Positions 1 to 8,523 of a stretch of DNA of 48,900 bases are shown here, one piece after another. Made by a program: the position numbers and the translations under genes. Under the pieces are notes generated by a model. The model saw only the letters and a list, made by a program, of their open reading frames with translations, was not told where the DNA came from and did not search any database. The stretch is taken from NCBI GenBank assembly GCA_043101605.1, contig JBICIG010000103.1, positions 1 through 48,900 of the forward strand, in the 5' to 3' direction. The stretch comes from JBICIG01 sp043101605 (GTDB taxonomy: Bacteria; Planctomycetota; Phycisphaerae; Phycisphaerales; UBA1924). The stretch's first letter is position 1, and each line of letters opens with the position of its first letter.

Positions 1-2651
1 GAAGCGCTGCACGCGCTGACCGGCGGGTGAGGCGCTTCGAGCCTCCGCGGATGCTCCGGGCGATCCGGCTCCAGCGCGATCAACGCCTCGATGTGCCGCT
101 CGGCGGTCTGGTGGTCGCCCCGCTTGAGCGCGATCGTCGCGGCGAACTCTCGATAATCCGCGTCGAACGGCGCCATCCGCGACGCACGCTCGGCGAAGCG
201 CCCCGCGTCCTCCCACGCACCCAGCGCCGCGTGCCGTCGCGCCAACTCCGCGGCAAACGCCGGCGTCGATTGCTCCCGCGCGTCGAGCCATTCCAGGTGC
301 GGGATCGCCCGGCTCGGCGCGTCCGTCCGCAGATAGAAGCGAGCCAGCGCCCGCCTCGGCGAGGGGTCCATCACGCGGATCGCCGCGAGGCGTTCCAGAT
401 ACGCCGCGGCCTCCTCGTTCATCTCGCCGCCCGTCGGCGCCGTGGTCAGCTCGACCGCGAGCTCCAGCACGCCCGGGTGCTCCGGATACGCCGCGAGCCA
501 CCGCTCGAGGTGCTCGCGCTCGGGCGAAACCCCGCCCAGCTCGCCCAGCAGTTCGTCCATCGTCGGGAGGTCCGGGTCGGGCACGACGCCCCACGCCCGC
601 AGCTCGTCGCCCGCCCACGCGCGGAACTCGCGCAGGAAGGTCCCGCCGTCGACGCCGAGAACCTCCTCGAACGCCTCACGCTCGGGCACGCCCTCGGCGT
701 AGCGGTCCATCAATTCCAGCGGTGCCCGCGCCCCGAAACGCTCCACGATGAACTCGTACATCCAGTGCCCCTGCGCGTACGCGAGCGTCCGGTCGTTGGG
801 GCCCTCCGGGCGCACGAACGCGAGGTTGATCTTCTCGAGGTCGAACAGCCGGTCCTCGGCGTGGGCTTGGGCGAGCAGCCCGATCCACGCGGTCGGGCGC
901 GGCCCGTCCTCGAGATACACCGCCGCCGCCTCGGTGAACCAGTGCGGGATGCGGTTGCGCGTGCGCGCCAGCGTCACGGTGTGCGCGTACTCGTGCTGGA
1001 CGACCCGCGCCCAGTCGTACGCGCCCGCCAGGTGCCTGGGCCCCTCGCGCGGCGTCTCCATCGCGATGACCGGCCCGGTCGCCGCGGCCATCGTGTGGAT
1101 CGCCGGCATCCCCGTGATCCGAACGCTGAACCACTGGTGGTCGGGCATCAACTCGATGACGGTGGGGCGGTCGGGCTCGAAGTCGATCCCGCCGGGCCCG
1201 TCACCCGCCACGCGTGCATGGATCCGCTCGAGCACCGGCAGCATCTCGCGCGCCAGCACCCCGTCGATCCCGGGCTTGTACCGCACGACGAAGTGCTCGC
1301 TCGACAAGGTCTCGTAGCTGAGCAACTCGCGGATCAGCGTCAGGCTGTTCGCCGCCCCGGTATGGAACGGATCGAGCGTCACCGCTCTCTCCAGCGACAC
1401 GAGCGCCCGCTCATCCTCGCCCGACTGCATCGCGAGCATGCCCAGCTCGAGCACGGGCTCGGCCCACGCCGGCATGCGTTCGTGCGCGCGCGACAGGAAG
1501 TCCGCCGCCTCGTCGTACTGTCGCGCCTCGCTCAGCACCGATCCGACCACGAAGAGCGCCCCGGGCGAGCCCGGCGCCAGCGCCTCGTGCGCCGCGAGCC
1601 GGTCGGCGAGCAGGTCGTCGTCAAAGTCCAGCGCCGCCGCCGCCGCGTGCAGCGCGATCAGCCCGCGATGGGTCGGGAAGCGTTCCACCGCGGGCGCGAG
1701 CGCCTCGAGCGCCCCGTCCGCATCGCGCTGGCGCAGCCGCGCCCGCGCCCGGATCATCGCCCCCTCGATCGACACCGCTTCGCGATCCCCCAGCGAGCGC
1801 GCCAGCCCGTCGAGTTGGTCGGCGATCGCCTCGGCTTGCTGCAGCGCGAACCCGTCCACCGCCGCCTCGCCCAAGAGCGCCCACGCCCGCGCCGCCCCGG
1901 GGTTGAGCCGCAGCGCCTCGCGCGCGGTCGACTGCGCCTCGCTGAAGCTGTGCTTCTCGAGCAGCAGCTCGGCTTCGACCGTGCGCACGGGCCACGCCAG
2001 GGCGCTCTGCTCCTGCCGCACCTGCGCGATCAGCCGCATGATCGCGCGGAAGTCCGCGGCGATGCGCTGCGCGTCCCCCGCACCAAAGAGCCGCTGCCGC
2101 AGGATCAAACCCTCGATCCCGTCGGTCACCGCCTCGGCGTCGGCGACCCGCTCGCGCATCATCCGCTCGCCGATCGCGTCCAGCTCCGCCTTTGCTTCCT
2201 CGAACCGACCGAGGTCGACCAGCGCCCGCGCCCGGATCGATCGCGCGGTCAGCTCCCGCGCGTCCCCGGCTTCCGCCGCCGCGACCAGTTCGATCGCCCG
2301 TTCGGGCTCGCCCCGGCGGACCAGCGCCTCGGCCCGGATCAGCGCGTCCACGCCCTCGTCGCGCAGCGATGCATCCCCGAGCGCTCCGCGCTGCAGCGCC
2401 GCGCGCGCACGCAGCGCGGGCATCGCCAGGTCGCCCGGCGTCCACGCGCCGTAGTACACCCGCGTCTGCTGCGCTTCTTCCTCGGACAGGTACGACGCAT
2501 CGAGCAGGCGCTGCACCGCCGGCGAACGCTCGATCCCGTCGCCGGGGCCGGCGCCCGGTTGCCGGCCTGCCTGCGCCGCCGGCTGACCGGAAGCGATCGC
2601 TGCCCCCGCCAGCGCGATCAACCAGGCCGCGTGCGCGATCGCCCTTCTCAC
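1..2651 (-). CDS. TPR protein with gluzincin (peptidase MA-like) domain, 3' end outside window
   Basis: The reading frame is antisense to a long Arg/Pro-rich open frame and runs off the left edge, so at least 883 codons are visible. It starts at GTG 2651, whose GTGA overlaps the stop of the upstream LolA-like gene, so the two are probably translationally coupled. The N-terminus (MRRAIAHAAWLIALAGAAIA) is a signal peptide. A long Ala/Glu/Arg-rich helical region (about residues 60-480) looks like tetratricopeptide repeats. A zinc-protease motif HEYAH lies at about residues 553-557, followed by the third ligand Glu in FTEAAA at about 574. The HExxH-17-E layout fits the peptidase MA-like family. 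Helical repeats resume after it. The likely role is an exported or periplasmic protease or scaffold; the substrate is unknown. Domain calls are by eye. Confidence 0.8.
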   Translation of the reverse strand, partial: MRRAIAHAAWLIALAGAAIASGQPAAQAGRQPGAGPGDGIERSPAVQRLLDASYLSEEEAQQTRVYYGAWTPGDLAMPALRARAALQRGALGDASLRDEGVDALIRAEALVRRGEPERAIELVAAAEAGDARELTARSIRARALVDLGRFEEAKAELDAIGERMMRERVADAEAVTDGIEGLILRQRLFGAGDAQRIAADFRAIMRLIAQVRQEQSALAWPVRTVEAELLLEKHSFSEAQSTAREALRLNPGAARAWALLGEAAVDGFALQQAEAIADQLDGLARSLGDREAVSIEGAMIRARARLRQRDADGALEALAPAVERFPTHRGLIALHAAAAALDFDDDLLADRLAAHEALAPGSPGALFVVGSVLSEARQYDEAADFLSRAHERMPAWAEPVLELGMLAMQSGEDERALVSLERAVTLDPFHTGAANSLTLIRELLSYETLSSEHFVVRYKPGIDGVLAREMLPVLERIHARVAGDGPGGIDFEPDRPTVIELMPDHQWFSVRITGMPAIHTMAAATGPVIAMETPREGPRHLAGAYDWARVVQHEYAHTVTLARTRNRIPHWFTEAAAVYLEDGPRPTAWIGLLAQAHAEDRLFDLEKINLAFVRPEGPNDRTLAYAQGHWMYEFIVERFGARAPLELMDRYAEGVPEREAFEEVLGVDGGTFLREFRAWAGDELRAWGVVPDPDLPTMDELLGELGGVSPEREHLERWLAAYPEHPGVLELAVELTTAPTGGEMNEEAAAYLERLAAIRVMDPSPRRALARFYLRTDAPSRAIPHLEWLDAREQSTPAFAAELARRHAALGAWEDAGRFAERASRMAPFDADYREFAATIALKRGDHQTAERHIEALIALEPDRPEHPRRLEAPHPPVSACSA

Positions 2652-3598
2652 GGCGAGCCCTCGACCGAGCCGCGCCACTCGCGGATCTCTACATCCCACC
2701 CGCGATCGGGCGAGCGTGTGTCCATCACGCCGGCGGGCAGGAACTCGTTGGTCTTCACGCCGATCAGTTCCACGATCGACTCGTCCTCCGCGCTCGTCAG
2801 CGTCCACGCCAGGAACGGGAGCAGCGTGTCGGCCCGGTACCACAGCCGGATCTCGGCGAGCTTGAGCTCATCGGCGTAGGCCGAGCGCGGCATCAGCCGA
2901 ACCTGGTTCGCCGGCGTGCGCGCCACCCGCGCCGCCAGCGCCCCCGTCGGGTCGATCAACTCCAGTTCATCCGCCGCGTCGACCAGTTCGGCCTCGAACC
3001 GCTCGAGAATCTCCGACCGCTTCTGCCCGATCGGGATCGGGAACGGCCCCTCGCCCACCCGCAGCGGATCGAACCGCTGCCCGGGCGGCACGACCTGCCG
3101 CTTGATCATCTGCCGCGCCTCGGGCATCTTCTCAACGAGCCATTCCCCGTCGAAGATGTAGCTCCGCTCCTCGCGGTCCAGCCGTGCTCCTTCGCCACGC
3201 CCCAGTTGCAGCGTCTCGAAGTGGACCGCGAACGCGCGGCCGGCCGGGCCCGGCTGGCCCGGCTCGACAATCCCCGGCGCGCCCTCGTCGCGGTAGTACA
3301 GCTTGCCCGTGCGGATCTGCTCATCGCCGGCCAGCGCAAAGACCTTCGTGTACCGGATCCCCGCCTGCAGCGTCCGGAGGTCCTCTCCCGTGCGCTCGAG
3401 CGCCAGCAGCAGGTCGTCGGCCGTGTTGATCTCCGCGGGGATCCCCGGCTGGGCGCCGGGCTGCGGAGTCACCGGCCAGGTGCGCACGCCCGGCTCGGTC
3501 GGCTGAGCATCCCCCGCGGGGGTGGTCGCGGGCGCGGGGCTCGACGCGGCCAATCCTGCTGCGAGCCAGGTTCCGATCACTTGCAGCACGCCCGGCAT
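2648..3598 (-). CDS. LolA-like secreted protein
   Basis: This gene encodes 316 aa starting at ATG 3598 (MPGVLQVIGTWLAAG), preceded by AAGGGAGG about six bases upstream. The open frame extends further upstream but that part is Gly/Pro-rich and untypical. An N-terminal hydrophobic segment ends in Ala-rich sequence, consistent with a signal peptide. The central region (LRTLQAGIRYTKVFALAGDE, then RSYIFDGEWLVEKMPEARQ and an RFEAEL segment) has the alternating-strand pattern of LolA/LolB-type lipoprotein carriers (unclosed beta barrel). LolA-like proteins ferry lipoproteins or lipids between membranes; whether this one does is inference. It overlaps by four bases the start of the downstream TPR-peptidase gene, suggesting a shared envelope function. 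Confidence 0.7.
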   Translation of the reverse strand: MPGVLQVIGTWLAAGLAASSPAPATTPAGDAQPTEPGVRTWPVTPQPGAQPGIPAEINTADDLLLALERTGEDLRTLQAGIRYTKVFALAGDEQIRTGKLYYRDEGAPGIVEPGQPGPAGRAFAVHFETLQLGRGEGARLDREERSYIFDGEWLVEKMPEARQMIKRQVVPPGQRFDPLRVGEGPFPIPIGQKRSEILERFEAELVDAADELELIDPTGALAARVARTPANQVRLMPRSAYADELKLAEIRLWYRADTLLPFLAWTLTSAEDESIVELIGVKTNEFLPAGVMDTRSPDRGWDVEIREWRGSVEGSP

Positions 3599-3720
3599 AG
3601 GGCCTCCCTTCCATGGGTCGGGCAGCGGCGCACCGGCCGCGCCCGAAGGAGCATACGGATCACCGCCCCCCGGGGTGCAGCCGCCCTCCCGGGACCGCCC
3701 CGGAACCGCCCGGAATCGGC

Positions 3721-4203
3721 TCACTCTGACGCCCGCTCCGGACCTTCGGCTCCACGATCGCCCGCGTCGTGCCGGCGCATCCGCTCGGCGAGGAAGTCGC
3801 GCAAGATCGCCGCCGCCGCGAGCGCATCGCGCACGCCCTTGCGCTGCTTGCGTGTCAGTTCCGACCCGACGAGCGACCAGTCCGCCTCGACGCTGGTCAG
3901 CCGCTCATCCTGGTAGAAGACCTCGCGCCCCGATCCGCGGGCGATTTCCTCGCCGAATTCACGGGCGAGTTTCGCGCGCGGGCCCTCGGTGCCGTCCATG
4001 TTCAGGGGCAGCCCCACGACGACGCCGTCGCGCGCGCCGAGTTGCTCCGCGATCGCGCGCCGGACGGCGTGGCGGAGCGCGTTCCCTCCGTCCGCCCCGA
4101 TCGAGACCGCCAGCACCTCGATCGGCGAGACGAGCCCCATGACATCGTCGCCGGTGGCCAGCCCCGTCCGCTTGTCGCCGAGATCGATCGCGAGGAATCG
4201 CAC
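3721..4203 (-). CDS. ruvX: Putative pre-16S rRNA nuclease / Holliday junction resolvase YqgF
   Basis: The 160-aa protein is a complete YqgF/RuvX family member with an RNase H-like fold. Motifs in order are FLAIDLGDKRTG with the catalytic Asp at residue 7, VVGLPLNMDGTEG in the middle, DERLTS, and the C-terminal KGVRDALAAAAIL carrying the last acidic residue. The family trims the 5' end of pre-16S rRNA and was earlier proposed as a Holliday junction resolvase. The Asp/Glu-rich tail (HDAGDRGAEGPERASE) is slightly longer than usual. It lies downstream of manC, separated by an unusual G/C-run spacer, and upstream of the LolA-like gene. Confidence 0.93.
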   Translation of the reverse strand: MRFLAIDLGDKRTGLATGDDVMGLVSPIEVLAVSIGADGGNALRHAVRRAIAEQLGARDGVVVGLPLNMDGTEGPRAKLAREFGEEIARGSGREVFYQDERLTSVEADWSLVGSELTRKQRKGVRDALAAAAILRDFLAERMRRHDAGDRGAEGPERASE

Positions 4204-4330
4204 GGGGGATTATTGGTGGGCTGGTGGGCGTGTGGTTGGTGGGCTCGTGGTTCGTGGGATGGCCCACGATGACGGATGGTTGGACCCCACAGGATCGAAC
4301 GATCCCACCACCCACCATCCCACCATCCCA
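4204..4330 (-). repeat. G-run/C-run imperfect inverted repeat with a potential G-quadruplex
   Basis: The spacer between manC and ruvX consists of two degenerate tandem arrays. On the + strand the left half repeats GGTGGGCT/GTGGTT-like units (about 4214-4262) and the right half is built of ACCATCCC-like units (4304-4329), so the halves are roughly complementary. On the minus (transcribed) strand the right half gives four GGG runs with spacers of 5, 5 and 4 bases directly after the manC stop codon, a textbook G-quadruplex pattern. It could act as a terminator or folding switch; that is inference. Confidence 0.6.
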
Positions 4331-5446
4331 CTACTTCAGATCGTCGGGCAACTCAGCGTGCAGCGCCTTGAGGTCCTGCGCCCGCCCGGTCGGCATGATC
4401 AGCGTCGCATCCTCCGTGCGCACGACCGTCATCCCTTCCACGCCCAGCATCGCGATCGTGTGGGCCGACCGCCCGCGATCGATCACCGCGTTGTCCCGAG
4501 AGTCGACCAGCACCGCCGGCGTGTTCCCCGAGACGCGGTTCCCGTGCGCATCGGCCGCAATCGTCCCGGCATAGCTCGGCCAGCTCCCGACATCGACCCA
4601 CTCCACCGGCATTTCGACGGCACAGATCGAGACTGCGGGGTCGTTCGACGCCGGCTCCATCACCGCGTAATCCACGCTGATCTTCGTCAGGGTGGGATAC
4701 ACCTCGTCGAGCACGCGCTGCCGATCGGGCGTCTGCCACGCCTCCCCGATCCGCCGCAACCCCGCCGCATTCGCCGGCTGATACGCCGCGAGCCGATCCA
4801 TGAACGCCCGCGCCTGGAAGACGAACATCCCGCTGTTCCACCCGAACCGCCCGGAATTCACATACTCGGTCGCGCGCTCGAGATCGGGCTTCTCGACGAA
4901 CCGATCCGCACTCCGGGCTCGCTCGAACCCGTCGATCGACGCCCCCAACTCGACATACCCGAACCCCGTCGCGGGAAAGGTGGGCGTGATCGAGAAGGTC
5001 ACGAAGCGGGACGGGTCCCGTTCGACCAGTTCGAACCCCGTCCGCATCGCGTCCTCGAAGACTTCACGCGGCGAGATCAGATGATCGGAAGTCAGCACCG
5101 CGAACACCGCGTCGGGATCCCCCGCCGCGAACACCGCCGCCGCGAACCCGACCGCGTTGACCGTGTCCCGCGCCTCGGGCTCGCCCAGGATGTGCGCATC
5201 ATCGAAGCTCGGCAGGGCCGTCCGGACCGCGTCTCGATACCGCTCGCCCGTGCAGATGTAGGTCCGCCCGCCCGGCACCAGCCCCTCGAGCCGGTCGGCC
5301 GCCAGCCCGAGCAGGGTCCGGTCGGTGCCGGTCGCGGCATCCCTGATAAACGGGATGAGCTGCTTGGGCAGGTGCTTGCGGCTCACGGGCCAGAGCCTCG
5401 TCCCGGACCCCCCGGCCATCACCATCGCGTATCGGTGCTCGCTCAT
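4331..5446 (-). CDS. manC: Mannose-1-phosphate guanylyltransferase
   Basis: The 371-aa protein converts mannose-1-phosphate and GTP to GDP-mannose for polysaccharide and glycan synthesis. The nucleotidyltransferase signature GGSGTRLWPVSR is at residues 12-23 with the catalytic-site Lys following (KQLIPF). Later hallmarks are LTSDHLI, FVEKPDLERA, RFGWNSGMFVF and EWVDVGSWPSY, all standard for the GDP-mannose pyrophosphorylase family. The length fits the stand-alone enzyme without the C-terminal mannose-6-phosphate isomerase domain of the bifunctional type. It starts at ATG 5446 (MSEHRYAMVMAGG). Gene symbol by family; manB is used in some genomes. Confidence 0.93.
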   Translation of the reverse strand: MSEHRYAMVMAGGSGTRLWPVSRKHLPKQLIPFIRDAATGTDRTLLGLAADRLEGLVPGGRTYICTGERYRDAVRTALPSFDDAHILGEPEARDTVNAVGFAAAVFAAGDPDAVFAVLTSDHLISPREVFEDAMRTGFELVERDPSRFVTFSITPTFPATGFGYVELGASIDGFERARSADRFVEKPDLERATEYVNSGRFGWNSGMFVFQARAFMDRLAAYQPANAAGLRRIGEAWQTPDRQRVLDEVYPTLTKISVDYAVMEPASNDPAVSICAVEMPVEWVDVGSWPSYAGTIAADAHGNRVSGNTPAVLVDSRDNAVIDRGRSAHTIAMLGVEGMTVVRTEDATLIMPTGRAQDLKALHAELPDDLK

Positions 5447-5522
5447 GCTGCCCGAGGGTATCGGCCCGCGCCCGCGGTCACTCGATCCCGAAACCGCCGC
5501 GAGGCGGTCATCGCCAGCCCGC

Positions 5523-6200
5523 TCACAGCCCCGCCGGTGCCGATCGCGCGTGGAACGCCGCCGACAGGATCTCGTCGGCCGGGGCCTCGCCCGGCAGCGT
5601 CCGCATCGCCCCCCGCACCATCCGCTCGGCGTCGCCCGCGTTCTCGCCCAGCGACATCAGCGCCGCGACCGCTTCCCTCGCCGCGGGCGAGAGGTCCTTG
5701 AGTTCGGCGATCGTGCTCCCGCCGGCATGCGCGTCGAGCGCCTCGGTCTGCTCGGGGGAGAGGATCGCCTCAACCGTCCCCGAAAGCTCGGCGAGGATCG
5801 TCTCGGCCTGCCGCTTTCCCACCTCGGGGAGTCTCTGCAAGCCCCGGGCGTCCTTGGTCACGATCAGCCCGGCGATCGCGCTGGGGGTCAGCGCCAGCGC
5901 CCGCAGCGCCTTGCGGTTGCCGAGCCCCTTGACGCTGGTGAACCGCTCGAAGAACCGGCGTTCGCTGGGGGTCTGGAACCCGATCAGCCTCGGGATGAAC
6001 GAGGTCGACTGCCCGTGCGATTCCAGGTACGCCAGCGTCGTGAGCGCGACTTCCTGACCGACGCGGGGCCCGAGCGCCTCGGCGAGGTACGCCGGGACCA
6101 GCACCTCCAGCCCGATGAACCCCGGCCCGGGTTCGGCCGGCTCGATGACGGCGGTGTTGGCATCCAAGCTGACGAGTCGGCCGCGAACGCTGGCGATCAT
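5523..6200 (-). CDS. ruvA: Holliday junction branch migration protein RuvA
   Basis: The 225-aa protein forms the tetramer that binds Holliday junctions and loads RuvB. It starts at ATG 6200 (MIASVRGRLVSLDANTAVIE), the canonical N-terminal OB-fold start. The frame continues upstream but that segment is non-conserved. Two helix-hairpin-helix motifs are visible: FTSVKGLGNRKALRAL and RGLQRLPEVGKRQAETIL. The C-terminal three-helix domain (SPAAREAVAALMSLGENAGD...) that contacts RuvB is present. It is about 20 residues longer than the E. coli protein. Neither ruvB nor ruvC is adjacent. Confidence 0.9.
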   Translation of the reverse strand: MIASVRGRLVSLDANTAVIEPAEPGPGFIGLEVLVPAYLAEALGPRVGQEVALTTLAYLESHGQSTSFIPRLIGFQTPSERRFFERFTSVKGLGNRKALRALALTPSAIAGLIVTKDARGLQRLPEVGKRQAETILAELSGTVEAILSPEQTEALDAHAGGSTIAELKDLSPAAREAVAALMSLGENAGDAERMVRGAMRTLPGEAPADEILSAAFHARSAPAGL

Positions 6201-6339
6201 GCCGCGACGATACCGCGCCGCCGACTTCCCCGCCGCGTCCCGACACCCCACTCCGCCGCGAGCCCCGAGCGTGAAGATCCCCCCTCGTTTCCGCCCCTTC
6301 GCTGACCCTCGCCCGACCCCCGGGCCGATAGTCAGGCTC

Positions 6340-7962
6340 ATGTCGAGCCCGCTGCGCGTCCAGACCGATTCCGCGGCACCCGATCCGGGGAGGCGCGTCC
6401 TCATCATCGGGACCGCCGAGACTGCCGACGCGCTCGCCGCCCAGATCCACGCGATCGGGCCCGGCACCGAGGGATCGCCGGCAAGAGCCCCCAACGACCA
6501 CCCGACCACCATCGTCGGCGCCGTGCTGCTCGGGCCCGGCTCGACCGCCCGCGTCCCCGCGCTCGGCGACCTGACGCGCCTGCCCGCGATCGTGCGTCAG
6601 CGCCCGGCCGACCAGCCCATCGACCTCGCGCTCATCACGCTCCCCGCCTCCCGCCGGGCCGACGCCTTCGGCACTCTGCGCACGCTCCGCGAACTCGGGC
6701 TCGCCCACCGTTTCGTCGAGCCGCTCGCCGAGGCGCTGGGCTTCGGCCCCCACGCGGCGTCCGACCTGCCCGGAGAGATTGTCGAGCCGACTCCGTCGCG
6801 GACCCGCCCGCTCCCCAAGCCGGCGACGCCCGACTGGTCCGTGCTGCTCGACCGCGCTCCCCAGCCGACCGACGAGCGCGCCCTGCGGTCGATCCTGTCG
6901 GGCAAGTGTGTGCTCGTGACGGGAGCGGGGGGGTCGATCGGTTCGGAACTGGCGCGGATCGCCGCCCGCTTCGAGCCCGCCCGGCTGATCCTCGCCGAGC
7001 GCTCCGAGAACGCGCTCTTCGAGATCGATCGGCAGATCGGCCGCTTCTTCCCGACCGTGCCACGCGTCGCGGCGCTGCACGACATCGTCGACGAAGACGC
7101 GACGCGCGAGCGGCTGGCGGGCTGGCGGCCCCAGGTCGTGCTGCACGCGGCGGCTCATAAGCATGTCCCCCTGATGGAAGACCACCCCGCCGATGCGGTG
7201 CGGAACAACCTCTTCGGCACGCGCTCGGTTGTCGACGCCGCCCTCGCCGCCGGCTGCGAGCGCTTCGTGCTGATCTCCTCGGACAAGGCGGTCAACCCGA
7301 CGAGCATCATGGGCGCGACCAAGCGCCTCGCCGAGCGATATGTGCAGGGGCTGCACGCCCGCCACGCGGGAAGGACGCACCTGAGCATGGTCCGCTTCGG
7401 GAATGTGCTCGGGAGCGCCGGGAGCGTCATCCCCGTCTGGAGCGCCCAGCTCGCCGAGGGCGGGCCGATCACCGTGACCGATGCCCGCATGACGCGCTAC
7501 TTCATGACGATCCACGAAGCGGCGACTCTGGTCATCCGGGCCGCGGGCATCGAGCTCGGCGGCGAGTCGGCGGGGGTTTTCCTGCTCGACATGGGCGACC
7601 CCGTCCGCATCCTCGATCTCGCGCGCCGCTTCATCAAGCTCCACGGGTTCGAGCCCGTGGTCCTCGAGCCCGGGCGCGACCTCGCCGCCGCTCCGGGGGT
7701 CATGCCGATTGCGCTCTCGGGGATCCGCCCGGGCGAAAAGCTCTACGAGGAGCTCAGCTACGACGCCGAGCAGATCACGCCGACCGGCGTCCCGGGCATC
7801 CATGCGTGGGTCGGGCCCGGGCTGGAGATCATCGACCCCGACGAGATCGCCGGGGCGTTCGCAGACATCCGGGTGGGGGCCTCGCGCCAGCAGGTGCTCA
7901 CGCTCATCCGCCGATTCGTTCCCGAGATGCAGCCGGCCGCCGCCCTCCGCCGAGCCGGCTGA
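6340..7962 (+). CDS. CapD/FlaA1-type nucleotide-sugar 4,6-dehydratase/epimerase, soluble form
   Basis: The 540-aa protein starts at ATG 6340 (MSSPLRVQTD). Residues about 20-150 form a Rossmann-like N-terminal domain. The catalytic short-chain dehydrogenase domain begins near residue 190 with TGAGGSIGSE (NAD binding), then AAAHKHVPLMED, SSDKAVNPTSIMGATKR (catalytic region, with the Met-for-Tyr substitution seen in UDP-GlcNAc 4,6-dehydratases) and SGIRPGEKLYEEL. Relatives such as WbpM, CapD and PglF carry four N-terminal membrane helices. None is seen here, so this is the soluble or truncated variant. The likely product is a UDP-4-keto-6-deoxyhexose used for surface polysaccharide. It is divergent from ruvA. 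Exact substrate unknown. Confidence 0.85.
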   Translation: MSSPLRVQTDSAAPDPGRRVLIIGTAETADALAAQIHAIGPGTEGSPARAPNDHPTTIVGAVLLGPGSTARVPALGDLTRLPAIVRQRPADQPIDLALITLPASRRADAFGTLRTLRELGLAHRFVEPLAEALGFGPHAASDLPGEIVEPTPSRTRPLPKPATPDWSVLLDRAPQPTDERALRSILSGKCVLVTGAGGSIGSELARIAARFEPARLILAERSENALFEIDRQIGRFFPTVPRVAALHDIVDEDATRERLAGWRPQVVLHAAAHKHVPLMEDHPADAVRNNLFGTRSVVDAALAAGCERFVLISSDKAVNPTSIMGATKRLAERYVQGLHARHAGRTHLSMVRFGNVLGSAGSVIPVWSAQLAEGGPITVTDARMTRYFMTIHEAATLVIRAAGIELGGESAGVFLLDMGDPVRILDLARRFIKLHGFEPVVLEPGRDLAAAPGVMPIALSGIRPGEKLYEELSYDAEQITPTGVPGIHAWVGPGLEIIDPDEIAGAFADIRVGASRQQVLTLIRRFVPEMQPAAALRRAG

Positions 7963-8122
7963 GCGCGAAACCGCAGAATCTCTGCCGCGATTTCTCGAAG
8001 AACCGAACGGAGCGGACCGATGCGCTATTCAGGGGAGATCGGCGCGGCGTTCCTGCCACCCTCACGGATGATCGATCTTTGTCAGGGAAGACGGGCTTTT
8101 GGCGGTGGATAGTCGTGCCGGC

Positions 8123-8151
8123 TTGAAGACTTCGCAAAGCCCGGCGACAAT
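8123..8151 (+). promoter_or_regulatory. Candidate sigma-70-type promoter
   Basis: TTGAAG (8123-8128) and GACAAT (8146-8151) are separated by 17 bases, placing a start of transcription near 8158 and giving a leader of about 27 bases to the ATG at 8185. It is the best promoter match in the 222-base gap after the dehydratase gene. Prediction from consensus only. Confidence 0.4.
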
Positions 8152-8184
8152 ACCCCCTTGAATCGCCCGAACGCGGGGAATGGC

Positions 8185-8481
8185 ATGACGGCACTCTCCA
8201 CGCAGATCGAACGACAGCAGATCCTGGTTGAAACCATCGCCGCCCGCGAGCGGGCCGAGTCCCTGCTCCGCGGGCTGCTCCGCGCCCGGACGACCTCCGA
8301 GCGCCACCTGGCGGCCCTGCGCCGAACCGATGTCCTCAAGCAGGTCACCGGCTCGAGTTCGCTTGAGAACGCGATCAACTCCACCCGGCGGATGATCGAC
8401 GCGCTCGACCGCGCCATCGCCAGCTTCGAGCGCGACCTCGACCCGCAGGACCTCGCCCTGCTCGACGAACTCCGCGGCTGA
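8185..8481 (+). CDS. Small helical protein of unknown function
   Basis: This gene encodes 98 aa starting at ATG 8185 (MTALSTQIERQQILVETIAA); GGGGAA just upstream can serve as ribosome binding site. A TTG 27 bases earlier is possible. The sequence is almost entirely charged helix with heptad-like leucine spacing (IERQQILVETIAARERAESL), suggesting a coiled coil, with no signal peptide, membrane segment or cysteine. I do not recognise a family. It sits 42 bases upstream of dut on the same strand and has its own candidate promoter, so it may be co-transcribed with dut. Third positions are GC-rich like the neighbours, which supports it being a real gene. Confidence 0.6.
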   Translation: MTALSTQIERQQILVETIAARERAESLLRGLLRARTTSERHLAALRRTDVLKQVTGSSSLENAINSTRRMIDALDRAIASFERDLDPQDLALLDELRG

Positions 8482-8523
8482 GATCACGCGCGACCCGCCC
8501 GCATCTCTGTCTACCCTCCGGGC

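Noticed and set aside
27..2879. A 950-codon + strand open frame
   Set aside because: It is Arg/Pro/His-rich with no fold-like pattern and is exactly antisense to the TPR-peptidase gene, whose frame has a signal peptide and an HExxH site.
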